From Azospirillum sp. B510 (GTDB lineage: Bacteria; Pseudomonadota; Alphaproteobacteria; Azospirillales; Azospirillaceae): a stretch of 64,000 nt of DNA. Below are positions 37,499-45,106 of the stretch, piece by piece; positions within the stretch are counted from its first letter, which is position 1; each line of letters opens with the position of its first letter. Made by a program: the position numbers and the translations under genes. The notes below the pieces were generated by a model. It saw only the letters and a program-made list of their open reading frames with translations. It was not told where the DNA came from and ran no database searches. The DNA lies in contig NC_013854.1 of assembly GCF_000010725.1 (NCBI RefSeq), positions 2,261,001 through 2,325,000 on the forward strand, written 5' to 3'.

Positions 37499-37984
37499 TC
37501 ACGCGCCGCCAAGGAGCTCCGGGTGCCGGCGGTAAACCCGGAGCACCGTCTCCATATTCGTCAGCTTTTCATGGCCCGTCCGCGCGCCCGTGGCAGCGTC
37601 GGTATAGACGGCCCTGACCACCTCCGTGATGGTCCAAGTGGGGGCGATCCCCATCTCGCGGCACAGATCGGTCACGGCGCGCTGGCATTCCATCAAAAAA
37701 TTTGTGTCCAGCGCTTCGTCTTCGCCGCTGCCCACCAAAGTAACGCCAACACCTTCAGGGATGCTGTATTCGGGTTCATCAACGACTCGCACGCCTTCCA
37801 TAAGCCACCGCAAAGACACGCCTCCCAGCCGCGCAATATCACGCATCAGCGCAGGCTTTGGGTGTGTGCGGTTTGCTTCCCATTGGGCAACGGAAGGCCC
37901 AGTAACACCAAGAGACTTCCCAAAAGCTACTTGGGAAAGTTCCATCTTTTCGCGAAGTTGCTTGATGCGAGAACCGACAGTCAT
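37499..37984 (-). CDS. CI-like phage repressor (XRE-family HTH)
   Basis: A 161-aa protein with an N-terminal XRE helix-turn-helix (residues 1-62, SRIKQLREKMELSQVAFGKSLGVTGPSVAQWEANRTHPKPALMRDIARLGGVSLRWLMEG). It has a C-terminal region of about 95 aa that is not an obvious LexA-type protease. It is transcribed toward the integrase and away from the Cro-like gene, the standard switch layout. It should maintain lysogeny by binding the CTAAG-N5-CTTAG sites on both sides of its gene. Lack of a visible Ser-Lys peptidase motif means induction may not go through RecA cleavage. Confidence 0.85.
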   Translation of the reverse strand: MTVGSRIKQLREKMELSQVAFGKSLGVTGPSVAQWEANRTHPKPALMRDIARLGGVSLRWLMEGVRVVDEPEYSIPEGVGVTLVGSGEDEALDTNFLMECQRAVTDLCREMGIAPTWTITEVVRAVYTDAATGARTGHEKLTNMETVLRVYRRHPELLGGA

Positions 37985-37995
37985 TTGAGCCACCA

Positions 37996-38058
37996 CTAAG
38001 AAACGCTTAGTTAAGCTAAGTCGTGGAGGGCTTGACGTCAATGCTAAGTTTCGCTTAG
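37996..38058. promoter_or_regulatory. Phage switch: divergent promoters and operators
   Basis: Two perfect CTAAG-N5-CTTAG palindromes (37996-38010 and 38044-38058) and a half-site CTAAG (38016-38020) lie between the divergent repressor and Cro-like genes. A palindrome TTGACGTCAA (38032-38041) offers a -35 box to each direction. The rightward operator falls between that -35 and the Cro-like start; leftward, TAGCTT at 17-bp spacing can serve as -10. Another CTTAG (38084-38088) lies inside the Cro-like gene. Binding should switch lysogenic and lytic transcription. Confidence 0.65.
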
Positions 38059-38068
38059 CGTGGCGTGC

Positions 38069-38323
38069 ATGAAAGACGAAGCACTTAGTATGGCAATAAG
38101 CAAAGCGGGCGGCGTGACGCGGCTCGCGGAAGCTCTCGGGATCACCACCGAGGCCGTCTACCAATGGGAGCGGTGCCCACAGCGGCGAGTGCTCGCTGTG
38201 GTCGCTGCGACCGGTGGAAAGGTGAAAGCCTACCAACTGCGGCCGGACCTGTACCCGGCCCCGGCCCCGCGCAAGCGCCGGGCGCCGCTCGACACCCCCA
38301 AACAGCAAAGCGCCCAGCCGTAG
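38069..38323 (+). CDS. Cro/YdaS-like regulator
   Basis: An 84-aa protein with a YdaS/Cro-type helix-turn-helix (ALSMAISKAGGVTRLAEALGITTEAVYQWERCP) and a proline-rich basic tail. Its place opposite the CI-like repressor makes it the likely Cro analogue, turning on lytic transcription. The ATG at 38069 is preferred; a GTG at 38060 would overlap the operator region, and an ATG at 38090 is also possible. A hairpin overlaps its stop codon. Confidence 0.75.
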   Translation: MKDEALSMAISKAGGVTRLAEALGITTEAVYQWERCPQRRVLAVVAATGGKVKAYQLRPDLYPAPAPRKRRAPLDTPKQQSAQP

Positions 38324-38339
38324 CAGCGGCCGGGCGCTT
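38308..38339 (+). terminator. Hairpin at the end of the Cro-like gene
   Basis: AAGCGCCC and GGGCGCTT (8 bp each) flank a G/C-rich loop spanning the stop codon. The U-run is poor (CTTCCCC). It may be an early-transcript attenuator, relevant for antitermination, rather than a full terminator. Confidence 0.35.
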
Positions 38340-38396
38340 CCCCTGAATGCAGCGGTAGCAGCCGCTGGCATCAACTAACGCATGGGACGGAAATCC

Positions 38397-39182
38397 ATGG
38401 TGTCTAAACACTCTACCACAGCAGGGACGGAGGGCAAGCCGCTCGTCCAGCCCTGTGGGGGCACCCCGACGGGGGCACCCGAGGGGTTGGCGGCAATGTG
38501 CGACGAGTTCGCCGCCGCCAACCTGACCGACTCGCCGCGGATCACCACCGCGGCCACGCTCGCCACCATGGCGCGCATTCTGACCGAGCGGGGCTGGATC
38601 GCCCCGTCGACCACCGAATATGAACCGGGCTGCGCCCCCTGGTGGACACCTGGGTCTGTGGTGCCGGTCAGCATCCACGGGGCCTATGAGCTGGCCTTGC
38701 GCGAGTTGCACGGCGCCGACGCTCTGCCGCTGGCTGCCTACGGCCAGCAGGCGGCGCTCCACTGCATCTCCTGCGCCGCCGGCGAGCCGATCATCATGTG
38801 GGAGTGCGTGCCGAAGCGCGCCGCCTATGAGCTGACGAAGCTGATGGGCCAAGCCCAGCAGGTGGCGGCCGGCGAGCCGATGGACGGCATGAAGCCTCTG
38901 TCCCACGGACTGCATCTGCGCTCGGTCAAGCGGCGCCTGGACCTTGATATCTGGAACAAGGTGGTCAGCCTCGACGGCCAGCCCATCGGCACGGTGTCCA
39001 TGGAGGTGGGGCAGACCCGCAAGCGCGGCTTCAATACCGCGATGCGCTACTACGGCGTCACCGTCGAGGTGGAAGGCGAGAAGCTGGAGGTGGAGGGGAC
39101 GGATTACACCTCCACGCGCCACTGGCTCGGGGTGAAGGTTCTGGGCGCGATCCGTGCCGCCCTGCATCGGAAGGGGCGCTAA
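38397..39182 (+). CDS. Phage protein of unknown function
   Basis: A 261-aa soluble protein of no family I recognise. After a Gly/Pro-rich N-terminus it has a helical part (AAMCDEFAAANLTDSPRITTAATLATMARIL), a middle region with several Cys/Trp residues (GCAPWWTPG, HCISCAAGEPIIMWECVP) and a beta-rich C-terminal part (VSMEVGQTRKRGFNTAMRYYGVTVEVEGEKL). GGACGGA before the ATG at 38397 favours this start over 38382. It is the first gene of the rightward early operon after cro. Confidence 0.65.
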   Translation: MVSKHSTTAGTEGKPLVQPCGGTPTGAPEGLAAMCDEFAAANLTDSPRITTAATLATMARILTERGWIAPSTTEYEPGCAPWWTPGSVVPVSIHGAYELALRELHGADALPLAAYGQQAALHCISCAAGEPIIMWECVPKRAAYELTKLMGQAQQVAAGEPMDGMKPLSHGLHLRSVKRRLDLDIWNKVVSLDGQPIGTVSMEVGQTRKRGFNTAMRYYGVTVEVEGEKLEVEGTDYTSTRHWLGVKVLGAIRAALHRKGR

Positions 39183-39184
39183 CC

Positions 39185-39529
39185 ATGGCCCCTCAACGAC
39201 GTTACCCCCTCAACGACGTTACCCCGTTCGACCTGACCGAGTTCGACGCCGCCGCCGCTCGCATTCTCGGCGCTGGCGGGGTGACCCCGGACATTGCCGG
39301 CCCGGTTGCCGCGCTGATGGAGGTCACCGAACGCTGCGGCGACATCAAGCCCGAGCGGATCATCAACGTGGTTCTGCTGACGGCCTATGTGCTGGGCATG
39401 TCCGCGCTGGAGAACGCCCACCGGCTGGAGGCGCTGCAACTCACGCAGAAGATCGCCGATGGCATGGGCAAGGTGCTCGCCGAGCTGAACCGGGCCGCCT
39501 CCGGCAACATGGGGGGCGGCAGAGCATGA
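39185..39529 (+). CDS. Small phage protein of unknown function
   Basis: A 114-aa, mostly helical protein (FDLTEFDAAAARILGAGG... IAGPVAALMEVTERCGD). Its start lies 2 bp after the previous stop. The first codons contain two copies of the CAACGACGTTACCCC repeat that also makes up the iteron array of the replication initiator gene, so the DNA here may have a second job. It overlaps the next gene by 4 bp (ATGA). Confidence 0.6.
   Translation: MAPQRRYPLNDVTPFDLTEFDAAAARILGAGGVTPDIAGPVAALMEVTERCGDIKPERIINVVLLTAYVLGMSALENAHRLEALQLTQKIADGMGKVLAELNRAASGNMGGGRA
39194..39221. repeat. Pair of iteron-like sites at the start of an early gene
   Basis: CAACGACGTTA occurs at 39194-39204 and 39211-39221, each flanked by CCCC. 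The same 11-bp near-palindrome appears repeatedly at 51097-51288. The pair is 17 bp apart, unlike the 22-bp phasing there. It may let the initiator protein regulate this operon. Confidence 0.6.
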
Positions 39530-39843
39530 GCCTCCCGGCCCAGATCATGGCGGAGTTTGCCGCCGCCGAGGCCCGTACGCTGGCCGCCCGCTTCATGACC
39601 ACCACGCCCCGCACCGTCGGTGACGTGGCGGCCGAGATGATGCGGCTGCTCGGGCACAAGCCCCGGAAGTGTGCGTCCGGCCTGATCTGGTCCGACGTGC
39701 TCGCGCTGGTGGCTACGCTTGCCGCCGAGTCGCCCACCTATGCCGCCGCACTGCGCCGCGCTGTAGCCGCCGCAGAACAGGCCGCCCTCCCCCCCGAAGA
39801 AACCGCGCCCGCCGCGCTGGCCGCAAACAGCGGGCGCCGCTGA
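39526..39843 (+). CDS. Small phage protein of unknown function
   Basis: A 105-aa, Ala-rich helical protein (MSLPAQIMAEFAAAEARTLA... DVAAEMMRLLGHKPRKCASG). ATGA overlap with the gene before suggests translational coupling. No domain recognised. Confidence 0.55.
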   Translation: MSLPAQIMAEFAAAEARTLAARFMTTTPRTVGDVAAEMMRLLGHKPRKCASGLIWSDVLALVATLAAESPTYAAALRRAVAAAEQAALPPEETAPAALAANSGRR

Positions 39844-39860
39844 CCCTGGAGACCGACTCC

Positions 39861-40217
39861 ATGTCGACCATGATGCTGCCCCTCCCCGAGGGGCTGACCC
39901 CCGAAGACGTTACCGCGCTGCAATCCGTGGCCGCCGAAGTGGCTCGCCAGCGGAAGGCCGAGCAGTTCTGCGCCTCCCATGACGATCACCACATCGACGG
40001 CTCTCTGGCCGCCGCCGGTGGCTGCTACCTGCTCCACGCGGGCGCCACCAAGGAAGGGCGCGACCTCTACCCGGTCGGCACGCCGTGCAACCTGTGGCCC
40101 TGGGCTGACCCGTGGTGGAAGCCGCGGACCCCGCAGCGTGACGCGGTGCGTGGCGCGGCGCTCGGAGTCGCCGAAATCTCCCGCCGCCTCCGGGCCGGCG
40201 AGAAGGTGGAGGGCTGA
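39861..40217 (+). CDS. Conserved-looking phage protein, unknown function
   Basis: A 118-aa protein ending in a segment of the type NLWPWADPWWKP...RDAVRGAALGVAEISRRLRAGE. This Trp-rich stretch followed by an amphipathic helix recurs in small early proteins of many temperate phages. Function is unknown. It lies in the tight early operon. Confidence 0.6.
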   Translation: MSTMMLPLPEGLTPEDVTALQSVAAEVARQRKAEQFCASHDDHHIDGSLAAAGGCYLLHAGATKEGRDLYPVGTPCNLWPWADPWWKPRTPQRDAVRGAALGVAEISRRLRAGEKVEG

Positions 40218-40221
40218 CCCG

Positions 40222-40404
40222 ATGATTGTTGAAGGAAATTGCTCCTGCTGCGGCGAGGCCGCCCTGCTCGATCCGCGCATCGGCGTCTGCGACGACTGCC
40301 AGGGCCGCGAGGCGGAAGAGGCGTCGACCTCGTTCATGCTCGCCGAACTGGCGGCCACCTCCCCCGCCCTGTCCATGGCGCTCGGCGCCTCGCGGGAGGG
40401 CTGA
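40222..40404 (+). CDS. Small zinc-ribbon-like phage protein
   Basis: A 60-aa protein with CSCCGEAALLDP...GVCDDCQG, four or five Cys in CxxC pairs that probably bind Zn2+, followed by an acidic helix. It is just before the cytosine methyltransferase gene and shares its transcript. Role unknown. Confidence 0.55.
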   Translation: MIVEGNCSCCGEAALLDPRIGVCDDCQGREAEEASTSFMLAELAATSPALSMALGASREG

Positions 40405-40406
40405 TC

Positions 40407-42398
40407 GTGAGCATGGATTTTCGCGAGATCCGGCATTTTCATGTCTGCTGCGGCATCGGCGGCGGTGTGAAGGGGTTCAACCGGGGCGGTGCCCGCGTGG
40501 GCAACATGGTGGCCGCGCCGCGGTGCATCGGCGGTGTCGATGTCGATCCGGTGGCCCTTGCCAGCCTGGAAATGGTGACCGGCACCAAGGGCACGCTGCT
40601 CGATCTGTTCGACCGAGGGCAGTACGTCGCCTTCCATGGCCAGGAGCCGCCGGCCGGCTGGCGTGAGGCGACCGGCGAGGACTTCCGCCGGGCTGCCGGC
40701 GGCGAGCGCCCACACGTCGTCTTCATGTCGACGCCGTGCAAGGGCAACAGCGGCCTGATCAGCACGAAGACCAGCGAGGCGCCCAAGTACGTGGCTCTCA
40801 ACGAGCTGGCTCTCCGCGCGGTCTTCCTGACCATGGAGGCTTGGGCGGACGATCCGCCCGAGATACTGCTGTTCGAGAACGTGCCGCGCATCGCGCAGCG
40901 GTCCCGCCGGCTGCTGGACCGGATCGGCGGGATGCTCCGGGCCTATGGCTATGCCATTGCGGAGACCGCGCACGACTGCGGAGAAATTGGCGGGTTGGCC
41001 CAGAGCCGCAAGCGCTTCCTCATGGTCGCCCGGCACATCGCCAAGGTACCGCCCTTCCTCTATGAACCACCGAAGCGCCCGCTCCGCAGCGTGGGCGAGG
41101 TGTTGGAGCGCCTGCCGCTGCCGGGCGATCAGCTGGGCGGGCCGATGCACCGCGTCCCACGCCTCCAGATGAAGACCTGGATACGGCTGGCGTTCGTGGA
41201 GGCCGGGTCCGACTGGCGCTCGCTGAACAAGCTGAACGTCGCAAATGGGGTGCTGACCGATTACGGCCTCGTGCCGGAACACCCGCTTCGCGGTGGCGCC
41301 CTCGGCGTCTGCCAGTGGGGTGAGGCGACGGGAACGGTGGCTGGTGAGTCTCTGCCCTCCAACGGCAAGTTCACCGTGGCGGACGTCCGGACGTTCAGCG
41401 CCTGCCACAACGGCATCCTCGGCGTGAACGCCTGGGGCGATACCCCTGGCACCGTCACCGGCAATGCGCGCCCGATGACCGGCTCCTTCAGCGTCGCCGA
41501 TCCTCGCATGCGCCAGGGGCATGCCGATTACCAGCAGTATGGCGTCCGCCGGTGGGGTCAGTCGACCGGTTCCGTCATCAATGTCAAGGCGCCGGGCCAG
41601 GGCGGGTTCTCGATTGCCGACCCCCGCTATGGGGACAAGCCTCGGTTCGCGAATGTCTACCGGGTGGTCAGCACGCGCGAGGCTGCTCCCACCATATCCG
41701 CCGGCCAAGGTCCGACCTCTGGCGGGTTGGCTGTGGCCGACCCGCGCTGCTCCTGGAATCCGCGCGCTCATACCAGCAAGCTGCGGGTGATTGGGTACGA
41801 CCAGACCTCTCTGACCATCACCGGTAGTTCGTCCTCCAGCCACGGCTTTACCTCGGGCGCTTTGGCGGTCGCCGACCCGCGACCGGAGGCTTTCCGCGAC
41901 GGTCGCGAAAGCTATGTGACGGGCGGTCACTATGGCGTGCTGAACATGCGGGATACCGCTGGCGCCGTGACCGGCTCCGGCCAGCACGACAACGGGCGCT
42001 GGTCCGTCGCCGATCCCCGGCCGGCCACGGGTGACGAGGCGGAGGAACTGCCCGCCCCGAACCAGCAGCTCGTCGCCGTGATCCGCGCCATGGATGGGAC
42101 GTGGCATCGCCCCTTCACGACCTTGGAACTGGCGGCCCTCCAGTCGCTGGTCGACTTCGACCGGCCGGGCCTGGAGTTGGCTGGCGCCTCGGACAGCCTG
42201 TGGCGCGAGCACATCGGCAACATGGTCCCTCCCGACGCCGCACAGGCGATGATGGGCGTGATCGCCCGGACCCTGCTGTTGGCCTGGGCCGGCGAGAGCT
42301 TCCTGCTCAGTTCCGATCCGATCTGGGTCCAGCCCGTCACCGTGGCGCTGGCCGTCGACACCTCTTGCCAGCTTCCCACCCCCCAGGCCGCGGAGTGA
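40407..42398 (+). CDS. Phage DNA cytosine-5 methyltransferase with repeat-built specificity region
   Basis: A 663-aa protein. Motif I-like HVCCGIGGG is at the N-terminus, the catalytic Pro-Cys is in STPCKGNSG (about C110, variant of PPCQG), ENV is in LFENVPRI (about 157), QSRKRFLMVA is motif VIII (about 200), and GNMVPPDAAQAMM near the C-terminus is motif X. Between about residues 295 and 540, where a target-recognition domain is expected, lie six repeats of about 30-45 aa with the pattern W..TGTVTG....G.FSVADPR. It should transfer methyl (or initiate another modification) at C5 of cytosine, probably shielding phage DNA from restriction. GTG at 40407 has GGAGG at the right distance. Confidence 0.85.
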   Translation: MSMDFREIRHFHVCCGIGGGVKGFNRGGARVGNMVAAPRCIGGVDVDPVALASLEMVTGTKGTLLDLFDRGQYVAFHGQEPPAGWREATGEDFRRAAGGERPHVVFMSTPCKGNSGLISTKTSEAPKYVALNELALRAVFLTMEAWADDPPEILLFENVPRIAQRSRRLLDRIGGMLRAYGYAIAETAHDCGEIGGLAQSRKRFLMVARHIAKVPPFLYEPPKRPLRSVGEVLERLPLPGDQLGGPMHRVPRLQMKTWIRLAFVEAGSDWRSLNKLNVANGVLTDYGLVPEHPLRGGALGVCQWGEATGTVAGESLPSNGKFTVADVRTFSACHNGILGVNAWGDTPGTVTGNARPMTGSFSVADPRMRQGHADYQQYGVRRWGQSTGSVINVKAPGQGGFSIADPRYGDKPRFANVYRVVSTREAAPTISAGQGPTSGGLAVADPRCSWNPRAHTSKLRVIGYDQTSLTITGSSSSSHGFTSGALAVADPRPEAFRDGRESYVTGGHYGVLNMRDTAGAVTGSGQHDNGRWSVADPRPATGDEAEELPAPNQQLVAVIRAMDGTWHRPFTTLELAALQSLVDFDRPGLELAGASDSLWREHIGNMVPPDAAQAMMGVIARTLLLAWAGESFLLSSDPIWVQPVTVALAVDTSCQLPTPQAAE

Positions 42399-42403
42399 TT
42401 CCC

Positions 42404-42688
42404 ATGACGAGCAAGAGCACCCTGCCGGTCATCACCGACGAAATGTGCCGTACCGCCATCCAGGCCGGCAAGACCGACCGCATCCAGGGCTTCAGCTACG
42501 GCCCGGATTTCACGGCTCCGCACGTCCTCCGCGACGTCACCCGTCACCCGGAGGAGCAGGTGCTGTGGAGCGGCGCCAGCCACGACGAAATGATGGAGCG
42601 GCACGCCATCGAGCGGATGCGCCTGCAACTGGCCGCCGCGCTCGCCGCCCTTCCCTCGAACGAGGGAGCGGGGGTGGCCCATGGCTGA
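42404..42688 (+). CDS. Small phage protein of unknown function
   Basis: A 94-aa protein (MTSKSTLPVITDEMCRTAIQ... HDEMMERHAIERMRLQLAAAL) with a helical C-terminal half. It starts 5 bp after the methyltransferase stop and overlaps the DUF5131 gene by 8 bp, so it is part of that transcript and possibly of that function. No domain recognised. Confidence 0.55.
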   Translation: MTSKSTLPVITDEMCRTAIQAGKTDRIQGFSYGPDFTAPHVLRDVTRHPEEQVLWSGASHDEMMERHAIERMRLQLAAALAALPSNEGAGVAHG

Positions 42689-43670
42689 ACGCTCCGTCAT
42701 TGAATGGACCGATCACACCTGGACGCCCATCGTCGGGTGTACGGCGAAGTCCCCCGCGTGCGCCAACTGCTACGCCGCGCCCATGGCCGCCCGGTTGGAG
42801 GCTATGGGGATGGCGAAGTATGCCGGTCTCGCCACCCGCTCGGGCGGCAGGGGGAAGTGGACCGGCAAGGTGAACCTGTCGGAGGCCGATGTTCTGGCCC
42901 CGCTCAACAAGCGGCGCCCGGCGCGCTGGTTCTTGACCAGCATGGGCGATGTCTTCCACGAGGCCGTGCCCGACGAGTTCCTTGATCGCCTGTTCGCCGT
43001 GATGGCGCTGGGCAGCCGCCACACCTTCCAAGTGCTGACCAAGAGGCCAGAACGGGCAGCGCAGTACCTCAACACGCCTGACCGGGTGTGGAAGCTGTTC
43101 GGCTCCGTCCGCAAGCACATTGACGATGAATACCGTGAGGGATCGCGCTGGGAGGAGGATGAAACGCCCTTCCCCTGGCCGCTTCCGAACGTGCTGATCG
43201 GCTGCACCGCCGAAGACCAAGCACGCGCGAACGAGCGCCACCCGCACATGCTCCGGATCGCCGCCGCCGGCTGGAACACCTTCGTCAGCTACGAACCCGC
43301 TTTGGGGCTGGTGGACTGGACCGGTTGGCAGTTCCTGAAGTGGCTGATTTCTGGTGGTGAGAGCGGGCACGGTGCGCGGCCGAGCCATCCAGATTGGCAC
43401 CGGGCCGCCCGCGATTTCTGCGCCGCCCATGGCATCCCGTACATGTTCAAGCAGTGGGGGGAGTGGGCGCCGCGCCGGCAAGCCGAGCGGGATGATCTGC
43501 TTGATGCGCGCCGGTCGGTCATCGTGAAACCGGATGGCGGGATCACGTCAGGGCTTATGGCCTATGGCTCCGATGCTTGGGTGCTGGATCGCCTCGGTAA
43601 GAAGGCCGCCGGCCGGCTGCTGGACGGCCAGCTTTGGGACGGGGTTCCGGTTCTGAAGGGGGGCGCGTGA
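42681..43670 (+). CDS. Phage Gp37/Gp68 family (DUF5131), three-Cys-motif protein
   Basis: A 329-aa protein with the family N-terminus SVIEWTDHTWTPIVGC and cysteines C20, C27, C30 (C-X6-C-X2-C), reminiscent of a radical-SAM-like Fe-S site with altered spacing. FLTSMGDVFHEAVPDEF, FQVLTKRPERAAQYL and WLISGGESGHGARPSHPDW are further family blocks. Biochemical function is not established. In many genomes it sits beside a TcmP partner gene; none is here. Instead the neighbours are a C5-methyltransferase and a Rieske-domain protein. Confidence 0.88.
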   Translation: MAERSVIEWTDHTWTPIVGCTAKSPACANCYAAPMAARLEAMGMAKYAGLATRSGGRGKWTGKVNLSEADVLAPLNKRRPARWFLTSMGDVFHEAVPDEFLDRLFAVMALGSRHTFQVLTKRPERAAQYLNTPDRVWKLFGSVRKHIDDEYREGSRWEEDETPFPWPLPNVLIGCTAEDQARANERHPHMLRIAAAGWNTFVSYEPALGLVDWTGWQFLKWLISGGESGHGARPSHPDWHRAARDFCAAHGIPYMFKQWGEWAPRRQAERDDLLDARRSVIVKPDGGITSGLMAYGSDAWVLDRLGKKAAGRLLDGQLWDGVPVLKGGA

Positions 43671-43849
43671 TGGCCTCCATTCAGCAACTGGAGGCCGAGA
43701 ATGCCCGCCTCATGCGGACCTTCGGCGACGAACTCCGGACCATGCCGAAGCTGTGGCGCACCTACACCAACAACGCCCTGACGATCAAAACGCTCCAGGC
43801 GGCCGAGTCCGCGCGTCGCCGCGCGCCGGCCAATGAACAGGAGGGCTGA
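43670..43849 (+). CDS. Small coiled-coil phage protein
   Basis: A 59-aa protein (IQQLEAENARLMRTFGDELR... IKTLQAAESARRR) that looks like a short coiled coil. It begins on the last base of the previous stop codon and ends 2 bp before the Rieske gene. Function unknown. Confidence 0.5.
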   Translation: MASIQQLEAENARLMRTFGDELRTMPKLWRTYTNNALTIKTLQAAESARRRAPANEQEG

Positions 43850-43851
43850 CT

Positions 43852-44439
43852 GTGGCCCGGAAGAAGAAAATCCAGAAGGTGGACGAGCTGATGGAGCCGC
43901 CGGTTGTCGGCCGGTTCTACCTCGTCCCGACCATCGAATACCCGCTTTCCGGCAAGGTCGGGCACTGGCCGGTGCTCGGCCCCAAGCACACGGACGCAGA
44001 ACACTTCGGGTTCCCGTGGGAGCACTACCACATCGACACGCGCTTCTGGTCGGGCGCGATGCAGCGGACTTTCGGAGCGAAGAAGACCGAGATCCGTCCG
44101 GGCATGGCGACGAACTATCCGCTTTGCACCATCGACTTCGGGCTGACGCGGCGCGCGGTGCCACACCCGCCCATCGAGTACCGCCGCCTCCGGTGCGTGG
44201 CGGCAACGATCACCTACCAGTTCGCGGGGCTGGAGCCGGTGCTGTCCTTGCGCCGGCACATGGGAGAGGCCGCGATGGTCGACACCGACCACGGCCCGAT
44301 CTGCCCGCACCGCGGGTTCCGCCTGGGTTCCGTGCCGGCCGACGGGATCATCACCTGCCCCCTGCACGGCCTTCGCTTCTGCGCCAAGAGCCGCAAAGCG
44401 GTCCCCCCGGCCACAACCGAGGTGCCCCATGCCGCGTGA
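43852..44439 (+). CDS. Phage protein with C-terminal Rieske [2Fe-2S] domain
   Basis: A 195-aa protein starting at GTG (MARKKKIQKVDEL). The first 140 residues are of no known fold (WPVLGPKHTDAEHFGFPWEHYHIDTRFW...). The C-terminus carries a Rieske signature: C151-x-H153 (CPHRG) and C169-x2-H172 (CPLHG), 15 residues between the pairs, the normal spacing. It should hold a [2Fe-2S] cluster for electron transfer. Seen between DUF5131 and an ASCH-like gene, it may support an oxygenase or radical reaction; this is inference. Confidence 0.75.
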   Translation: MARKKKIQKVDELMEPPVVGRFYLVPTIEYPLSGKVGHWPVLGPKHTDAEHFGFPWEHYHIDTRFWSGAMQRTFGAKKTEIRPGMATNYPLCTIDFGLTRRAVPHPPIEYRRLRCVAATITYQFAGLEPVLSLRRHMGEAAMVDTDHGPICPHRGFRLGSVPADGIITCPLHGLRFCAKSRKAVPPATTEVPHAA

Positions 44440-45106
44440 CATTCCCATCATTTTCAGCGCGCCGATGATCCAGGCGCTGCTCGCCGGCCGAAAGACGCAG
44501 ACGAGGAGGATCATCACCAAGCCCGCGGCACTGGACGCCTTGGGCGTATTCGGGCCGTCATTTCTCCTGAAGCCCGGCAACATCGACCTGATCCGCTATG
44601 CGGTCGGCGACCGGCTGTGGGTGCGGGAAAACTGGCAGACGGGCATGACCGGCGACGGCCCGCAGATCGCCTATGCCGCCACTCCCGATTTTGTCGAGAT
44701 CAATGCATGGGACGGGCCTGATGAGGGGCGGGGGCCGTCCTTCAACTATGACCGGTGCCCAGGGGCAACGTGGCATCACTGGCTCGGTGACGTGCTCGGC
44801 GCAGATGGCCCCTGGCGGCCTTCGATCCACATGCCCAGGTGGGCAAGTCGTCTGACCCTGGTGGTGGAGGATGTGCGGGTTCAGCGCCTCCAGGACATCA
44901 GCGAGGAGGACGCGCTCGCCGAAGGGTGCCCGGCGCAGACTTACGAGGAACTTTCCGGCATGGACCCGCGCGGCTGGTTCCGCGACCTATGGAACAGCAT
45001 CAACGGCGCAACTGCCTGGGATGCAAACCCGTTCGTCGTCGCGCTGACCTGCAAGGTCCACCACTGCAACATTGACCGGCTGCCCGCCGAGGGGGCGCGG
45101 TCATGA
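44429..45106 (+). CDS. ASCH-like phage protein
   Basis: A 225-aa protein with IPIIFSAPMIQALLAGRKTQTRRI near the start, GDRLWVRENW, PSIHMPRWASRLTL, and VRVQRLQDISEEDALAEG. This pattern is the ASCH/PUA-like fold seen in many phage and bacterial small proteins that may bind or process RNA or modified nucleotides. It overlaps the Rieske gene by 11 bp and the DUF4942 gene by 4 bp. Confidence 0.7.
   Translation: MPRDIPIIFSAPMIQALLAGRKTQTRRIITKPAALDALGVFGPSFLLKPGNIDLIRYAVGDRLWVRENWQTGMTGDGPQIAYAATPDFVEINAWDGPDEGRGPSFNYDRCPGATWHHWLGDVLGADGPWRPSIHMPRWASRLTLVVEDVRVQRLQDISEEDALAEGCPAQTYEELSGMDPRGWFRDLWNSINGATAWDANPFVVALTCKVHHCNIDRLPAEGARS

Noticed and set aside
35562..37500. CTTAG direct repeats considered as a CRISPR-like array
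   Set aside because: Units are only 5-8 bp, unevenly spaced and without spacers; they match the repressor operators instead.
39738..42212. Long minus-strand frame opposite the cytosine methyltransferase
   Set aside because: Shadow frame caused by G/C-biased third positions; the methyltransferase motifs on the plus strand are decisive.
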